64,000 bases of DNA, taken from assembly GCA_964384215.1 (NCBI GenBank), contig CAYLLB010000014.1, forward strand, positions 43,335 through 107,334, read 5' to 3'. Shown in pieces: positions 44,960 to 53,508 of the stretch. Origin of the DNA: JAJFUV01 sp964384215. Its GTDB lineage: Bacteria > Acidobacteriota > Terriglobia > Bryobacterales > Bryobacteraceae. Numbering within the stretch: position 1 is the stretch's first letter; each line of letters starts with the position of its first letter. The translations under genes and the position numbers were made by a program. The notes below the pieces were generated by a model that saw nothing but the letters and a program-made list of their open reading frames with translations, did not search any database and had not been told where the DNA came from.

Positions 44960-45931
44960 CTAGCGCGTTTCGCCGGCGGCGCGGCGCTCGCGGCGACAGC
45001 GGATCTCCCGGATGGCGTAAATGCGGCGGCCTTGGCTTTCGAAGTAGGTGCGGATCATCACTTCTCCCAGCAGACCGGTAGTGAACATCGACAGGCCCGC
45101 CAACAGCAGCAGCGCGCCGGCGATCATCAACGGGCCGTGTTGAATGACGATCTCGTGGCCCAGCAGTTTGTAAACGGCCAGGTATCCAAGGATGCCGCCT
45201 CCCAGTGTCGTGCCCACCAGTCCGATGCGCCCGAAAAACTGCATGGGCCGCGTGAAGTACTTGAGGAGGAACTTGATCGTGAGTATGTCGAACAGCACGT
45301 TGAAGGTGCGGCTCAGCCCGTAGTGCGAATTGCCCTGCGGCCGCACCTGGTTCTGGATCGGCACCTCGGCGACGCGGGCACCGTAAAAACTCGCCAGCGC
45401 GGGGATGAAGCGGTGCAGTTCGCCGTACAGGTTGATGTCTTTCAGGATCTCGGCGCGATAGGCCTTGAATGTCGTTCCGAAATCGTGGAGCTTGACGCCG
45501 GACGCCTTCGCCATCATCCAGTTGGCGATGCGCGAGGGAAACTTGCGCGTGACCGGGTTATCCACGCGGTGCTTCCGCCAGCCGCTGGCGATGTCGTAGC
45601 CTTCGTCGATCTTCGCAAGCAGCGAGGGAATGTCCTCGGGCGCATGCTGCAAATCCCCATCCATGGAAATCACCACGCTGCCCTGCGCCTGGTCGAATCC
45701 GGCGGCGAGTGCGGCGGTTTGCCCGAAATTGCGCCGCAAACGGATCACCTTCAAGTGAGCATCGGTCTCGGTAAGATTCGCCAGCAGTTCGAAGCTGCGA
45801 TCCGTGGATGCGTCATCTACGAAAATGATTTCGTAAGGGCGCTGCAGCGGCTCAAGTACCGCCGTCAGACGATCATAAAGCGGCAGAATCGAGGGCTCTT
45901 CATTGTGGATGGGGATGACGACCGACAACAT
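44960..45931 (-). CDS. Family 2 glycosyltransferase, GtrB/dolichol-phosphate mannosyltransferase-like
   Basis: This 323-residue enzyme has a cytoplasmic GT-A domain (VVIPIHNEEPSI, FVDDASTDRS, the D91-G-D93 metal motif in ISMDGDLQHAPED, and a GTTFKAYR segment). Two C-terminal transmembrane helices lie at about 235-260 and 270-295. This is the layout of GtrB/ArnC-type enzymes that move a sugar from a nucleotide to undecaprenyl phosphate for cell-surface glycan changes. The C-terminus is arginine-rich. It starts 133 bases from the divergent gyrA. Confidence 0.92.
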   Translation of the reverse strand: MLSVVIPIHNEEPSILPLYDRLTAVLEPLQRPYEIIFVDDASTDRSFELLANLTETDAHLKVIRLRRNFGQTAALAAGFDQAQGSVVISMDGDLQHAPEDIPSLLAKIDEGYDIASGWRKHRVDNPVTRKFPSRIANWMMAKASGVKLHDFGTTFKAYRAEILKDINLYGELHRFIPALASFYGARVAEVPIQNQVRPQGNSHYGLSRTFNVLFDILTIKFLLKYFTRPMQFFGRIGLVGTTLGGGILGYLAVYKLLGHEIVIQHGPLMIAGALLLLAGLSMFTTGLLGEVMIRTYFESQGRRIYAIREIRCRRERRAAGETR

Positions 45932-45980
45932 GGCAACTACACTTAGTCTAGCAGGCTCCGAGACGCCGTAAACCCTTGCT

Positions 45981-45989
45981 TGGTAAAAT
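45981..45989 (+). promoter_or_regulatory. Extended -10 promoter element of gyrA
   Basis: TGGTAAAAT is a good extended -10 box 75 bases upstream of the gyrA start. The leader between them holds no other feature I recognise except a GACGAGGAG ribosome-binding site seven bases before the TTG start. Promoter function is inferred from consensus. Confidence 0.4.
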
Positions 45990-46064
45990 GAAATGTACGT
46001 TAGGCAATTCGCCTAGCACGGCGAACAGAAGGCGAATTGATCCACTCACAGACGAGGAGATTCA

Positions 46065-48605
46065 TTGGCTAACAACGAGCATCCCGAACCACCCCAGGCG
46101 CCACCGCCAAATTCCGGCGCACAGCTTCCGCTGGGTGGCGAAGGCGGCAAGAACCTGATTCCAGTCAACATCGAAGACGAAATGCGGCGTTCGTACCTGG
46201 ATTACGCCATGAGCGTGATCATAGGACGCGCGTTGCCCGACGTCCGAGACGGCTTGAAGCCCGTGCATCGCCGGATTCTGTACGCGATGTCCGAGTCGGG
46301 ACTGTTCTACAACAAGCCTACGCGCAAGTGCGCCAAAGTCGTGGGCGAAGTGCTCGGCAAGTACCATCCGCATGGCGACACTGCGGTTTACGACGCCTTG
46401 GTGCGCATGGGTCAGCCATTCTCGATGCGCTACCCGCTCATCGACGGTCAGGGTAATTTTGGATCTGTCGATGGCGATCCTCCGGCGGCCATGCGATACA
46501 CCGAGGCGCGCCTGGCACGCATTGCGGGGGTGTTGCTCGAAGATATCGACAAGGACTCGGTCGATTTCCACCCCAACTACGATGAGAACGAAGTAGAGCC
46601 CGAAGTCCTGCCGACGCGCGTGCCGAACCTGCTGGTGAACGGCAGCGCGGGCATCGCCGTCGGCATGGCCACCAACATTCCTCCGCACAACCTCAACGAA
46701 GTGATCAACGCCGCCATCGCGCTGGTGCAGAAGCCCAATACCACCCTGCCCGAAATCATGCAGATGGTGCCCGGCCCGGACTTCCCGACCGGTGGCTTCA
46801 TCCTCGGCCGGCAAGGGATTTATGACGCTTACTCGCGCGGCCGCGGCAGTCTTCGTATCCGCGCCCGGGCCGCCATCGAGCATCTGACCAAAGAACGCGA
46901 CTGCATCGTGGTCACGGAGATTCCCTACCAGGTGAACAAGTCGCGCCTGATCGAACAGGCCGCTTCGCTGGTGAACGAGAAGAAGCTTGAGGGCATCTCG
47001 GAGATCCGCGACGAAAGCGACCGCGAAGGGATGCGGATCGTTTTTGAGCTGAAGCGAGGCGAACAGGCCGAGGTGGTCCTCAATAACCTGTACAAGCACA
47101 CGCAACTGCAGGTGAACTTCGGCGTCATCATGCTGGCCATCGTCAACGGCCAACCCCGCGAGTTGGGCTTGATCGATTTGCTCAAGCGCTTCATCGATCA
47201 CCGCATCGATGTGGTGCGCCGCCGTACCGACTTCCTTCTTCGCAAGGCACGCGACCGCGAGCATATCCTGCTCGGTTTCTCCAAGGCGCTGGATCATCTC
47301 GACGAAGTGATCGCCCTGATCCGCCAGTCCGCCAATCCCAAGGAAGCCCGCCAGAACCTGATCGACCGCTTCGAATTCACGGAAAAGCAGGCGCAGGCCA
47401 TCATCGAATTGCAGTTGCAGCGCCTCACCGGCATGGAGCGCCAGAAGATCCTCGACGAATTGGCCGAGATCCAGCGCCGCATCGCCGAATACATGGAAAT
47501 CCTGGGTTCGGAGAAGGTCCTGCGCGCGCTCATCGTCAAAGAATTGCGCGAAGTACAGAAGGACTTCGGCGATGCGCGCCGCACGGAGATCATCGAGGAC
47601 ACCGGCGAGATCAATATCGAAGACTTGGTGAAGGACGAGGAAGTTGCCGTCACCGTCACGCGTGGCGGGTACCTCAAGCGCACTCCGGTCGACACCTACC
47701 GCCGCCAGTCGCGCGGCGGCAAGGGGCGCATCGGCATGGGCACCCGTACCGAGGATGTTGTCGAGCACCTGCTCATCGCCAGCACGCACAGCTACGTGCT
47801 CATCTTCACCGACAAGGGCCGCGTCTACTGGCTCAAGATCTATGAGATTCCGGACGCAGGCACCGCCGGGAAGGGCAAGAACATTTCGAGCCTCATCAAC
47901 CTGCAGCCCGACGAGCAGGTGAAGGGCTTCCTGCCGGTGCGCGAGTTCGTGCAGGACCAGTTCATCGTCATGGCCACCCGCCGCGGAGTCATCAAGAAAT
48001 GCCAGCTCTCGGAGTTCGATAACCCGATGTCGCGCGGCATTATCGCGATTTCCCTCGACGAGGGCGACGAGTTGATCGGGGCCGGCCTGACGCGCGGGGA
48101 CAACTACATCTTCCTGGCCTCGAGCCAGGGCAAGGCCATCCGCTTCTCCGAGACGGAGGTGCGTGCCATGGGACGCCCTGCTCGGGGCGTGCGCGCCATG
48201 ACGCTCACCGGAGGCGATTGCCTGATCGGCATGGAAATCGTCGAGCAGGAGGGTTTGATCCTGTCGGTGTCCGAGAAGGGTTACGGCAAGCGGACCAAGC
48301 TCGATAGTTACCGGCTTACCGCGCGCGGCGGCAAGGGTGTCATCAATATGAAGACTACCCCCCGCGTCGGAAACGTGGTCGCCGTCCTCTCCGTGAAGGA
48401 TGAAACCGACTTGATGATCATCACCAAGGACGGGAAGATCATCCGCATCGAGAGCGCCGACATCCGACAGGTCGGACGGTCCACGCAAGGCGTGCGCCTG
48501 GTGAGCATGGAGGAAGGCGACACCGTGGCCGCGGCTTGCGTCATCCCGGATTCGGGGAACGGCGAAGCCGCCAACGGGAGCGGTCAGGAGAGCCTGCCGC
48601 TATAA
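46065..48605 (+). CDS. gyrA: DNA gyrase subunit A
   Basis: This 846-residue protein is the breakage-rejoining subunit of gyrase. The catalytic tyrosine is Y145 in AAMRYTEARL. The quinolone-resistance region reads KYHPHGDTAVYD, with T106 and D110 at the E. coli S83 and D87 positions. The C-terminal beta-pinwheel carries the GyrA box QSRGGKG at 548-554, which supports GyrA over ParC. About 21 extra residues rich in proline and glycine precede the usual start of the family. The start codon is TTG with GAGGAG seven bases upstream. gyrB is not adjacent. Confidence 0.96.
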   Translation: MANNEHPEPPQAPPPNSGAQLPLGGEGGKNLIPVNIEDEMRRSYLDYAMSVIIGRALPDVRDGLKPVHRRILYAMSESGLFYNKPTRKCAKVVGEVLGKYHPHGDTAVYDALVRMGQPFSMRYPLIDGQGNFGSVDGDPPAAMRYTEARLARIAGVLLEDIDKDSVDFHPNYDENEVEPEVLPTRVPNLLVNGSAGIAVGMATNIPPHNLNEVINAAIALVQKPNTTLPEIMQMVPGPDFPTGGFILGRQGIYDAYSRGRGSLRIRARAAIEHLTKERDCIVVTEIPYQVNKSRLIEQAASLVNEKKLEGISEIRDESDREGMRIVFELKRGEQAEVVLNNLYKHTQLQVNFGVIMLAIVNGQPRELGLIDLLKRFIDHRIDVVRRRTDFLLRKARDREHILLGFSKALDHLDEVIALIRQSANPKEARQNLIDRFEFTEKQAQAIIELQLQRLTGMERQKILDELAEIQRRIAEYMEILGSEKVLRALIVKELREVQKDFGDARRTEIIEDTGEINIEDLVKDEEVAVTVTRGGYLKRTPVDTYRRQSRGGKGRIGMGTRTEDVVEHLLIASTHSYVLIFTDKGRVYWLKIYEIPDAGTAGKGKNISSLINLQPDEQVKGFLPVREFVQDQFIVMATRRGVIKKCQLSEFDNPMSRGIIAISLDEGDELIGAGLTRGDNYIFLASSQGKAIRFSETEVRAMGRPARGVRAMTLTGGDCLIGMEIVEQEGLILSVSEKGYGKRTKLDSYRLTARGGKGVINMKTTPRVGNVVAVLSVKDETDLMIITKDGKIIRIESADIRQVGRSTQGVRLVSMEEGDTVAAACVIPDSGNGEAANGSGQESLPL

Positions 48606-48624
48606 TCGTAGCAGGGGATGTCGT

Positions 48625-49485
48625 TTGGGACTTGCTACCGCCAGCATCATCGATCCGGCCAAGCTGCGCGACAAGCAGGAGCGGTTGTTTGCTTCGCTTG
48701 GCGAGCTTGGCCGCGTCATCGTAGCCTATTCGGGTGGGACCGACTCGGCCTATCTGGCTTGGGCCGCCAATAAGGTGTTGGGCGAAAACGCCTTGGCCAT
48801 CACGGCGGATTCGCCTTCCATTCCGGCTTCACACAAGCGCGCCGCCGAGGAGTTCGCGCACCGCTTCAACATCCGGCACGAGTACGTAGAGACTTACGAG
48901 TTCGACAATCCCAACTACGCCCGCAATGAGGCCGACCGCTGCTTCCACTGCAAGGACGAGATGTTCACGCGTCTTGAGCAGGTGGGGCGCGAGCGCGGCA
49001 TCCCGCACGTAGTCTACGGTGTCAACAAGGATGACCTCGGCGATTACCGGCCGGGGCAGAACGCCGCTAAGATCCACCAAGCCAGAGCGCCGCTGGTCGA
49101 GGCGGGGCTGACCAAGGCGGAGATCCGCGAACTGTCGCGGCTGGCCGGACTGCCCACCTGGGACCGTCCTGCGTCGGCGTGCCTGGCCTCGCGCATCCCT
49201 TATGGAACGCCCGTAACCATCGAGAACGTGAAGAAGGTGGAGACGGGGGAGGATGCCATGCGCGCGCTGGGCTTCCGGCAGTTCCGCGTACGCTTCCACG
49301 GCGATCTGGTGCGCCTGGAAATCGCTCCGGACGAACTGGAGCGGGCCATGACTCTGGAGATGGCGAACCGGTTCACCGGCATCTTCAAGCCGTTAGGCTT
49401 CCACTACGTCACGCTGGACCTGGAAGGCTACCGCCAAGGCGCCATGAACGAGGCCCTCGGGCTGAAGAAGACCGGCAGCCGCTGA
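48625..49485 (+). CDS. larE: LarE-type sulfur transferase
   Basis: This 286-residue PP-loop enzyme inserts sulfur during synthesis of the nickel-pincer nucleotide cofactor. The ATP-binding loop is S36-G-G-T-D-S41. C186 in ASACLASRIPYG is the position of the sulfur-donating cysteine of L. plantarum LarE. In addition C106-F-H-C109 is present, a CxxC that the L. plantarum enzyme lacks and that together with C186 could hold a [4Fe-4S] cluster, as in the Thermotoga-type enzyme. It starts at a TTG 20 bases after gyrA. No larA, larB or larC is nearby. Confidence 0.9.
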   Translation: MGLATASIIDPAKLRDKQERLFASLGELGRVIVAYSGGTDSAYLAWAANKVLGENALAITADSPSIPASHKRAAEEFAHRFNIRHEYVETYEFDNPNYARNEADRCFHCKDEMFTRLEQVGRERGIPHVVYGVNKDDLGDYRPGQNAAKIHQARAPLVEAGLTKAEIRELSRLAGLPTWDRPASACLASRIPYGTPVTIENVKKVETGEDAMRALGFRQFRVRFHGDLVRLEIAPDELERAMTLEMANRFTGIFKPLGFHYVTLDLEGYRQGAMNEALGLKKTGSR

Positions 49486-49496
49486 GCGTCGTCAAT

Positions 49497-49535
49497 CGCT
49501 CCCTCCAGCCTCTCGTGCCGTGACTAAAGGGAGCG
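49497..49535. terminator. Hairpin between convergent larE and Gfo/Idh/MocA genes
   Basis: CGCTCCCT (49497-49504) and AGGGAGCG (49528-49535) are perfect 8-base arms with a 23-base loop, 12 bases after the larE stop. No T-run follows either arm. The position between convergent genes fits a shared terminator. Confidence 0.35.
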
Positions 49536-49560
49536 GCGTTCGCTTCTGAATCGGGCCGCG

Positions 49561-50892
49561 TTACCCCACCTTCATGGCCAGCGGGTCCCACTTGTACACG
49601 CGGTTTTCGTTGTAACTGCTGAGGCACAGCAGTGCCGGGCCGGCGGCGCGCAGACCGAAGGTCGAATCTTCCACCACGCTCGTGCGGTTGCGGACGGCGT
49701 TCCAGAACGTGCGGTGATGTTCCTGGTGCGCGTCATAGCGCGGCGGCAAGTCGAATACCTGGTCGCCGTGGGATTGCATCCCTTCGACCGAAGGCTTCCT
49801 TTCGGGATACTTCGCGCGATACTCGCTCAGGATCTCTTCCCTGACCTTCTTCGAGAAGGCCCCTGCCATGGTCCCCGGCTCGATTTCCCGCGCGGCTTTT
49901 GTGACTGTCACCGTGCTGCCGCAACTCATGACGCCTTCGTCGCCGGTGAAACGGAATCCGAAACCGTCCGCATTGCCGCCGTTCGTCAGATTCACGCGCA
50001 GCATGAACGTGAAGTCGGGATGCTCTGGCCGCTCGGGGTATTCAATGAGGGCGAGCATGACGTCGGCCGCGTCGCGTCCGTCCTTCCAGCGCCGCAGTCC
50101 GCCGCTGGCATAAATCTTCGTGGGACCGATCGAACTGGTGGCGAAGTGCAAGCCGCTCAGCAGGTGCACAAACAGATCGCCGGCCACGCCCGTGCCGTAG
50201 TCGCTGTAATTGCGCCAGCGGAACAGCCGGATCGGCTCGAAGGGGCGCTTTGGCGCGTTGCCCAGGAAGCGGTCCCAATCGATTTCGCTTTCGTTCGTGT
50301 TCGGCGGAATGTTGTACTGCCATGCGCCCAGCGCGGTATTGCGGTCAACCCACCCTTCCACCATGTTCAGCCGCCCGATGGCGCCTTCCTTCAACAGTTG
50401 CTTGGCTTTGTGGTAGATGAGCGAACTCACGTATTGGCTGCCCACCTGGAGCAGGCGGCCGGTGCGCTTCTCCGCTTCCACCACCGCGATGCCCTGTTCC
50501 ACTTTCTGCACCATGGGCTTCTCGCAATACACGTCCTTGCCCGCGTTCAGCGCGTCGATGGTGATGCGCGAATGCCAGTGATCGGGAGTGGCTACGATCA
50601 CGGCGTCGACGTCGGAGCGCACCAGGACTTCCCGGTAGTCCCGCGTCGTGAAAACCTTGCTGCCGTAAACTTCCTTGATGCGGTCGAGCCGCCCCTGGTA
50701 GACGTCCGCCGCGGCGGCCAATTCAACACCGGGGCAGCGCAGGGCGCTTGCGAGATCGCTCGATCCCATGCCGCCCGCGCCGATGAGCGCCACGCGGATG
50801 CGATCGTTGGCGGCGAACGTCTTGAAGGAGGCTGCGGGCGCCATGCCGGCGGCGCTCGAAGCGGCGAGAAAACTGCGTCGTGTAGTATGCAT
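49561..50892 (-). CDS. Tat-exported Gfo/Idh/MocA-family oxidoreductase
   Basis: This 443-residue protein has a twin-arginine signal (TTRRSFLAASSAAGMAPAA), then a Rossmann fold with ALIGAGGMGSS and the family motif VYCEKPMVQ, where the EKP lysine acts in catalysis. The C-terminal half is the long GFO/IDH/MocA substrate domain. Such Tat-exported members are common in Acidobacteria and Planctomycetes, and at least some carry bound NAD and act as glycosidases or sugar oxidoreductases. The exact substrate is unknown. The start codon overlaps a possible upstream start of the divergent PAP2 gene. Confidence 0.92.
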   Translation of the reverse strand: MHTTRRSFLAASSAAGMAPAASFKTFAANDRIRVALIGAGGMGSSDLASALRCPGVELAAAADVYQGRLDRIKEVYGSKVFTTRDYREVLVRSDVDAVIVATPDHWHSRITIDALNAGKDVYCEKPMVQKVEQGIAVVEAEKRTGRLLQVGSQYVSSLIYHKAKQLLKEGAIGRLNMVEGWVDRNTALGAWQYNIPPNTNESEIDWDRFLGNAPKRPFEPIRLFRWRNYSDYGTGVAGDLFVHLLSGLHFATSSIGPTKIYASGGLRRWKDGRDAADVMLALIEYPERPEHPDFTFMLRVNLTNGGNADGFGFRFTGDEGVMSCGSTVTVTKAAREIEPGTMAGAFSKKVREEILSEYRAKYPERKPSVEGMQSHGDQVFDLPPRYDAHQEHHRTFWNAVRNRTSVVEDSTFGLRAAGPALLCLSSYNENRVYKWDPLAMKVG

Positions 50893-50929
50893 GAATCCTC
50901 CGGACAATACTCTAACGTATCATCTAGAG

Positions 50930-51790
50930 ATGGTTCTGCGCCGTTCGGAATGGGTCATCATAATCTACTTCGTCTACACATCCATTCTGGCCGGTCTGCT
51001 TCCCGTGCGCCCTTCCACCGCCGTCACCGCGGTTTGCGTCAATGCCTTGGTCATCGGTGGGTGCGTTCTGTTGAGCTGGGTGGAATCCTTGCGGGGGAGC
51101 GAATTCTTCAGCATAGTTCGCGACTGGTACCCGGCTCCGCTCATGCTGCTGGCTTACCGCCAGATGGGGTGGTTCGCACCCGTGTCCCACTCCTACGATT
51201 TCGAACGGGTCTGGGTGACCTGGGACCGGTTCCTGTTGTACCGGGCGGGGCTGAAAGCGCTGATCGAATCGACCGGCTCCGTGCTGCCATCCGTCCTGGA
51301 GGTCTCCTACTCGCTGGTGTACACAACGGCCGCGTTCTCAGTCGCCATCCTCTACATATACAAGGAGCGCCGGAGGGTGGATCGCTTCCTGTTCCAGTTT
51401 CTTGTCGGGATCTATCTGGCTTACGGGTTGTTCCCGTACTTTCCATCCGAACCGCCTCGCACAGTCTTCCCCGGCGCGGATTTTCCTGCCGTGGAAACTG
51501 TGTTCCGGCGCTTCAACTGGTGGATTCTGGGCGGGTACGGGATCCACACCAGCGTGTTTCCCAGCGCACACGTTTCGGGAGCGTTTTCCGCGGCGTTCGG
51601 AATGATGCGAATCCTGCCGGAGCACAAGTGGACGGGCAGGTTTCTTTTCGTCCTCGCCGTGCTGATCGCGACGGCAACCGTATATGGCCGCTATCATTAT
51701 GCCGCTGACGCGTTTGCAGGCCTGGCGGCCGCACTCATCGCGGTGTTTGTCGCGAGGTTGGTCGAGCAGCGCTCGGGACTAGGACTTTGA
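50930..51790 (+). CDS. PAP2-superfamily membrane phosphatase-like protein
   Basis: This 286-residue membrane protein has about seven helices and the PAP2 core: SVFPSAHVSGAF (motif 2, with A for the usual G) and YGRYHYAADAFAGLAAAL (motif 3, R-x-H-x4-D). The family removes phosphate from lipids such as phosphatidate, undecaprenyl diphosphate or inositol lipids. The start is uncertain: ATG at 50930 gives MVLRRSEW, and another in-frame ATG at 50891 would overlap the divergent gene. Its last 12 bases overlap the convergent FmdB-type gene. Confidence 0.8.
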   Translation: MVLRRSEWVIIIYFVYTSILAGLLPVRPSTAVTAVCVNALVIGGCVLLSWVESLRGSEFFSIVRDWYPAPLMLLAYRQMGWFAPVSHSYDFERVWVTWDRFLLYRAGLKALIESTGSVLPSVLEVSYSLVYTTAAFSVAILYIYKERRRVDRFLFQFLVGIYLAYGLFPYFPSEPPRTVFPGADFPAVETVFRRFNWWILGGYGIHTSVFPSAHVSGAFSAAFGMMRILPEHKWTGRFLFVLAVLIATATVYGRYHYAADAFAGLAAALIAVFVARLVEQRSGLGL

Positions 51791-52066
51791 AGCGGGCGCC
51801 GGTTCGGACTTCTTGGATGCGTGCACCGGCGCCTGGGTGGAGGCGCTGTGGGAATGGTGTTCCGTCCCGTTGGACGGGCTGCATCCCTTGTGGGCGTAGT
51901 CGGTGCAATACCAACCCGTACCCTTGAATTGCAGCGCCGGAGCGCAGATGATCCTCTCCACCTCTCCACCACATCCTTTGTGCGTCGTCAGAGGAGCGTC
52001 CGAGAACTTCTGCCTCACGTCAAAGACGGCTCCGCAGGACTTGCACTTATACTCATACAACGGCAT
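51779..52066 (-). CDS. FmdB-family zinc-ribbon protein
   Basis: This 95-residue protein starts MPLYEYKCKSCGAVFDV, the typical opening of the FmdB zinc-ribbon family, with C8-x2-C11 and a second pair at C32 and C41 (HKGCGG, RIICAPALQFKGTGWY). The C-terminal 35 residues are a low-complexity Ser/His/Pro/Lys tail. FmdB proteins are small putative regulators; roles are poorly known. It lies 23 bases upstream of nothing else on the minus strand and directly follows the S41-type gene region in reverse order. Confidence 0.87.
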   Translation of the reverse strand: MPLYEYKCKSCGAVFDVRQKFSDAPLTTHKGCGGEVERIICAPALQFKGTGWYCTDYAHKGCSPSNGTEHHSHSASTQAPVHASKKSEPAPASKS

Positions 52067-52089
52067 TTCTAAATAGATCCTTTCCGCCG

Positions 52090-53376
52090 CTACAACCGCG
52101 GCTTGTGAAATGGGTCGGGCACGGCCGGGGAAGCCTGGCTTCTCGCCGGACTTGCGGCACTCTGCACCGGACTACCGTTGAGCACCTCAATTGCCCTCTT
52201 CACAACGGGATCCTCTTCGGTTGGTTTCGCAGGCTCCGGCTTCTCGGGCTTGTCGGGCACGCCTTCCTCCTCATCCAGGTCGACGTACGGCTCGGTTTCA
52301 ACTGACAAAACCGAGGGAACTACACCCGTATCCTGAATGGCTTTGCCGGAAGGAGAGTAGTACTTGGCCACGGCCAGGATGATCGCCGAACCATCTTCCA
52401 CGGTTACCGCGCGGCGGAACGCCGCGTAGCCGTAGGTCCGTTCGCCGATCACCTGCGCGCGCTTGGAATCCAACAGCGCGGCGGCGGCCACTTCAGCTCC
52501 ACCCGCCGTGCCCCGGTTCGTCAACACAGCCAGGGGCAGCCGGCTAACCGTCTTGGCCGGATCCGCTTCGAAGTTCTTGCGCGGGTACTTCTGTCCCTGC
52601 AAGTACGTGATCAGTCCTTTATCCATGAACGCATTGGCCACGGCGATGCCGTCGTCCGGCGTCCCCGTCGCATCATAGCGCAGGTCCAGGATCAGCTTCT
52701 TGGCGCCCTGTTGCTCCAGGGCCTTCGCGGCTTGAGCGACTTCCGACTGCCGCGCGCCGGCCAGGCTCCCAGCCGCGATGTATCCGATCTGGTCGGGCAA
52801 CATCTTTGCCGTTACCGCCGGATACTCGAGCTTGGTCCGCACCAGCGTGATCTTTTGCGGCTCCGGTTTGCGCACCCGCAGCACCGATATTTCCACGCTG
52901 CTATCCGGGTCGCCACGCAACAGTTGCTCGGCGTAAGCCAGAGGCATGTCGCGCGTCGAGACGCCCTGGATGGCTTCCAGCACGTCACCGGTGGTGAGTC
53001 CCGCCCTGGCCGCTGGAGATCCGGCGATGGCGGCCACGACGCCGACGTAGCCATAGCGGCGCGCCAACACCAGTCCAACATCGGCTTTCGCGGACTGCTG
53101 GTCTTTCAGATATGCCTTGTATTGATCGGCGCTCAGATAGCTGGCGCATGGATCGACGGCTTCGAGCAGACCGTTCAGCGCGCCCAGGGTGACGCTCTTC
53201 ATGTCCGGCTCTTCCACATATTCGCTCTTGATGCGGGAAAGAACCTCGGTGAAGACCGCCAGGTGTTTGTAAGGGCCTTCCTGGGGGGTGCTTCCCCCCA
53301 TGACACTGCCCACCAGGAGCAGTAACGCGAGCATCGCGGAGGCTGCCACGAATAAGAACCTAAATCGGGAGTTCAT
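52090..53376 (-). CDS. S41 (C-terminal processing) peptidase-like protein lacking catalytic residues
   Basis: This 428-residue protein has a signal or membrane anchor (about 7-28), an N-terminal helical part (LGALNGLLEAVDPCASYLS), a PDZ domain (about 100-175) and an S41 core (DLRYDATGTPDDGIAVANAF, then SPSGKAIQDTGVVP). Where active enzymes have GTASASE, this one reads G289-T-A-G292-G-A-E295, so the serine is glycine. Where they have TFGKGxVQ, it reads T314-Y-G-Y317-A-A-F-R321, so lysine and glutamine are lost too. It is probably a non-proteolytic relative. The C-terminal 75 residues are Pro/Glu-rich. An extended -10 box lies 25-33 bases upstream. Confidence 0.85.
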   Translation of the reverse strand: MNSRFRFLFVAASAMLALLLLVGSVMGGSTPQEGPYKHLAVFTEVLSRIKSEYVEEPDMKSVTLGALNGLLEAVDPCASYLSADQYKAYLKDQQSAKADVGLVLARRYGYVGVVAAIAGSPAARAGLTTGDVLEAIQGVSTRDMPLAYAEQLLRGDPDSSVEISVLRVRKPEPQKITLVRTKLEYPAVTAKMLPDQIGYIAAGSLAGARQSEVAQAAKALEQQGAKKLILDLRYDATGTPDDGIAVANAFMDKGLITYLQGQKYPRKNFEADPAKTVSRLPLAVLTNRGTAGGAEVAAAALLDSKRAQVIGERTYGYAAFRRAVTVEDGSAIILAVAKYYSPSGKAIQDTGVVPSVLSVETEPYVDLDEEEGVPDKPEKPEPAKPTEEDPVVKRAIEVLNGSPVQSAASPARSQASPAVPDPFHKPRL

Positions 53377-53400
53377 ACCGGCTGGATATGCCCTGCCTTC

Positions 53401-53409
53401 AGTATAGCA
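53401..53409 (-). promoter_or_regulatory. Extended -10 element of the S41-like gene
   Basis: The minus strand reads TGCTATACT, an extended -10 box 24 bases before the start codon. The -35 region is poor. Position and sequence suggest the promoter of the S41-like gene. Confidence 0.45.
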
Positions 53410-53481
53410 GAGCCAAACTCAACCACTGTGTCCCTCATCTGCCGGCATCTGGACCAAAGCCTATCATTTTGTGGGTGTTTG

Positions 53482-53496
53482 CGCCTAAACTAGGCG
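53482..53496 (-). terminator. Small hairpin after the lytic transglycosylase gene
   Basis: CGCCTA (53482-53487) and TAGGCG (53491-53496) pair perfectly around a three-base loop, flanked by TTT and AAA that may extend the stem past a bulged G. It lies 13 bases beyond the transglycosylase stop. There is no strong T-run, so it may be a weak terminator. Confidence 0.35.
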
Positions 53497-53508
53497 AAAG
53501 CAATTCTG

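Noticed and set aside
46062..48488. Very long minus-strand open frame opposite gyrA (808 codons)
   Set aside because: It is the antisense shadow of gyrA: rich in His, Asp, Leu and Gln in the pattern caused by codon bias of a GC-rich gene, with no domain features.
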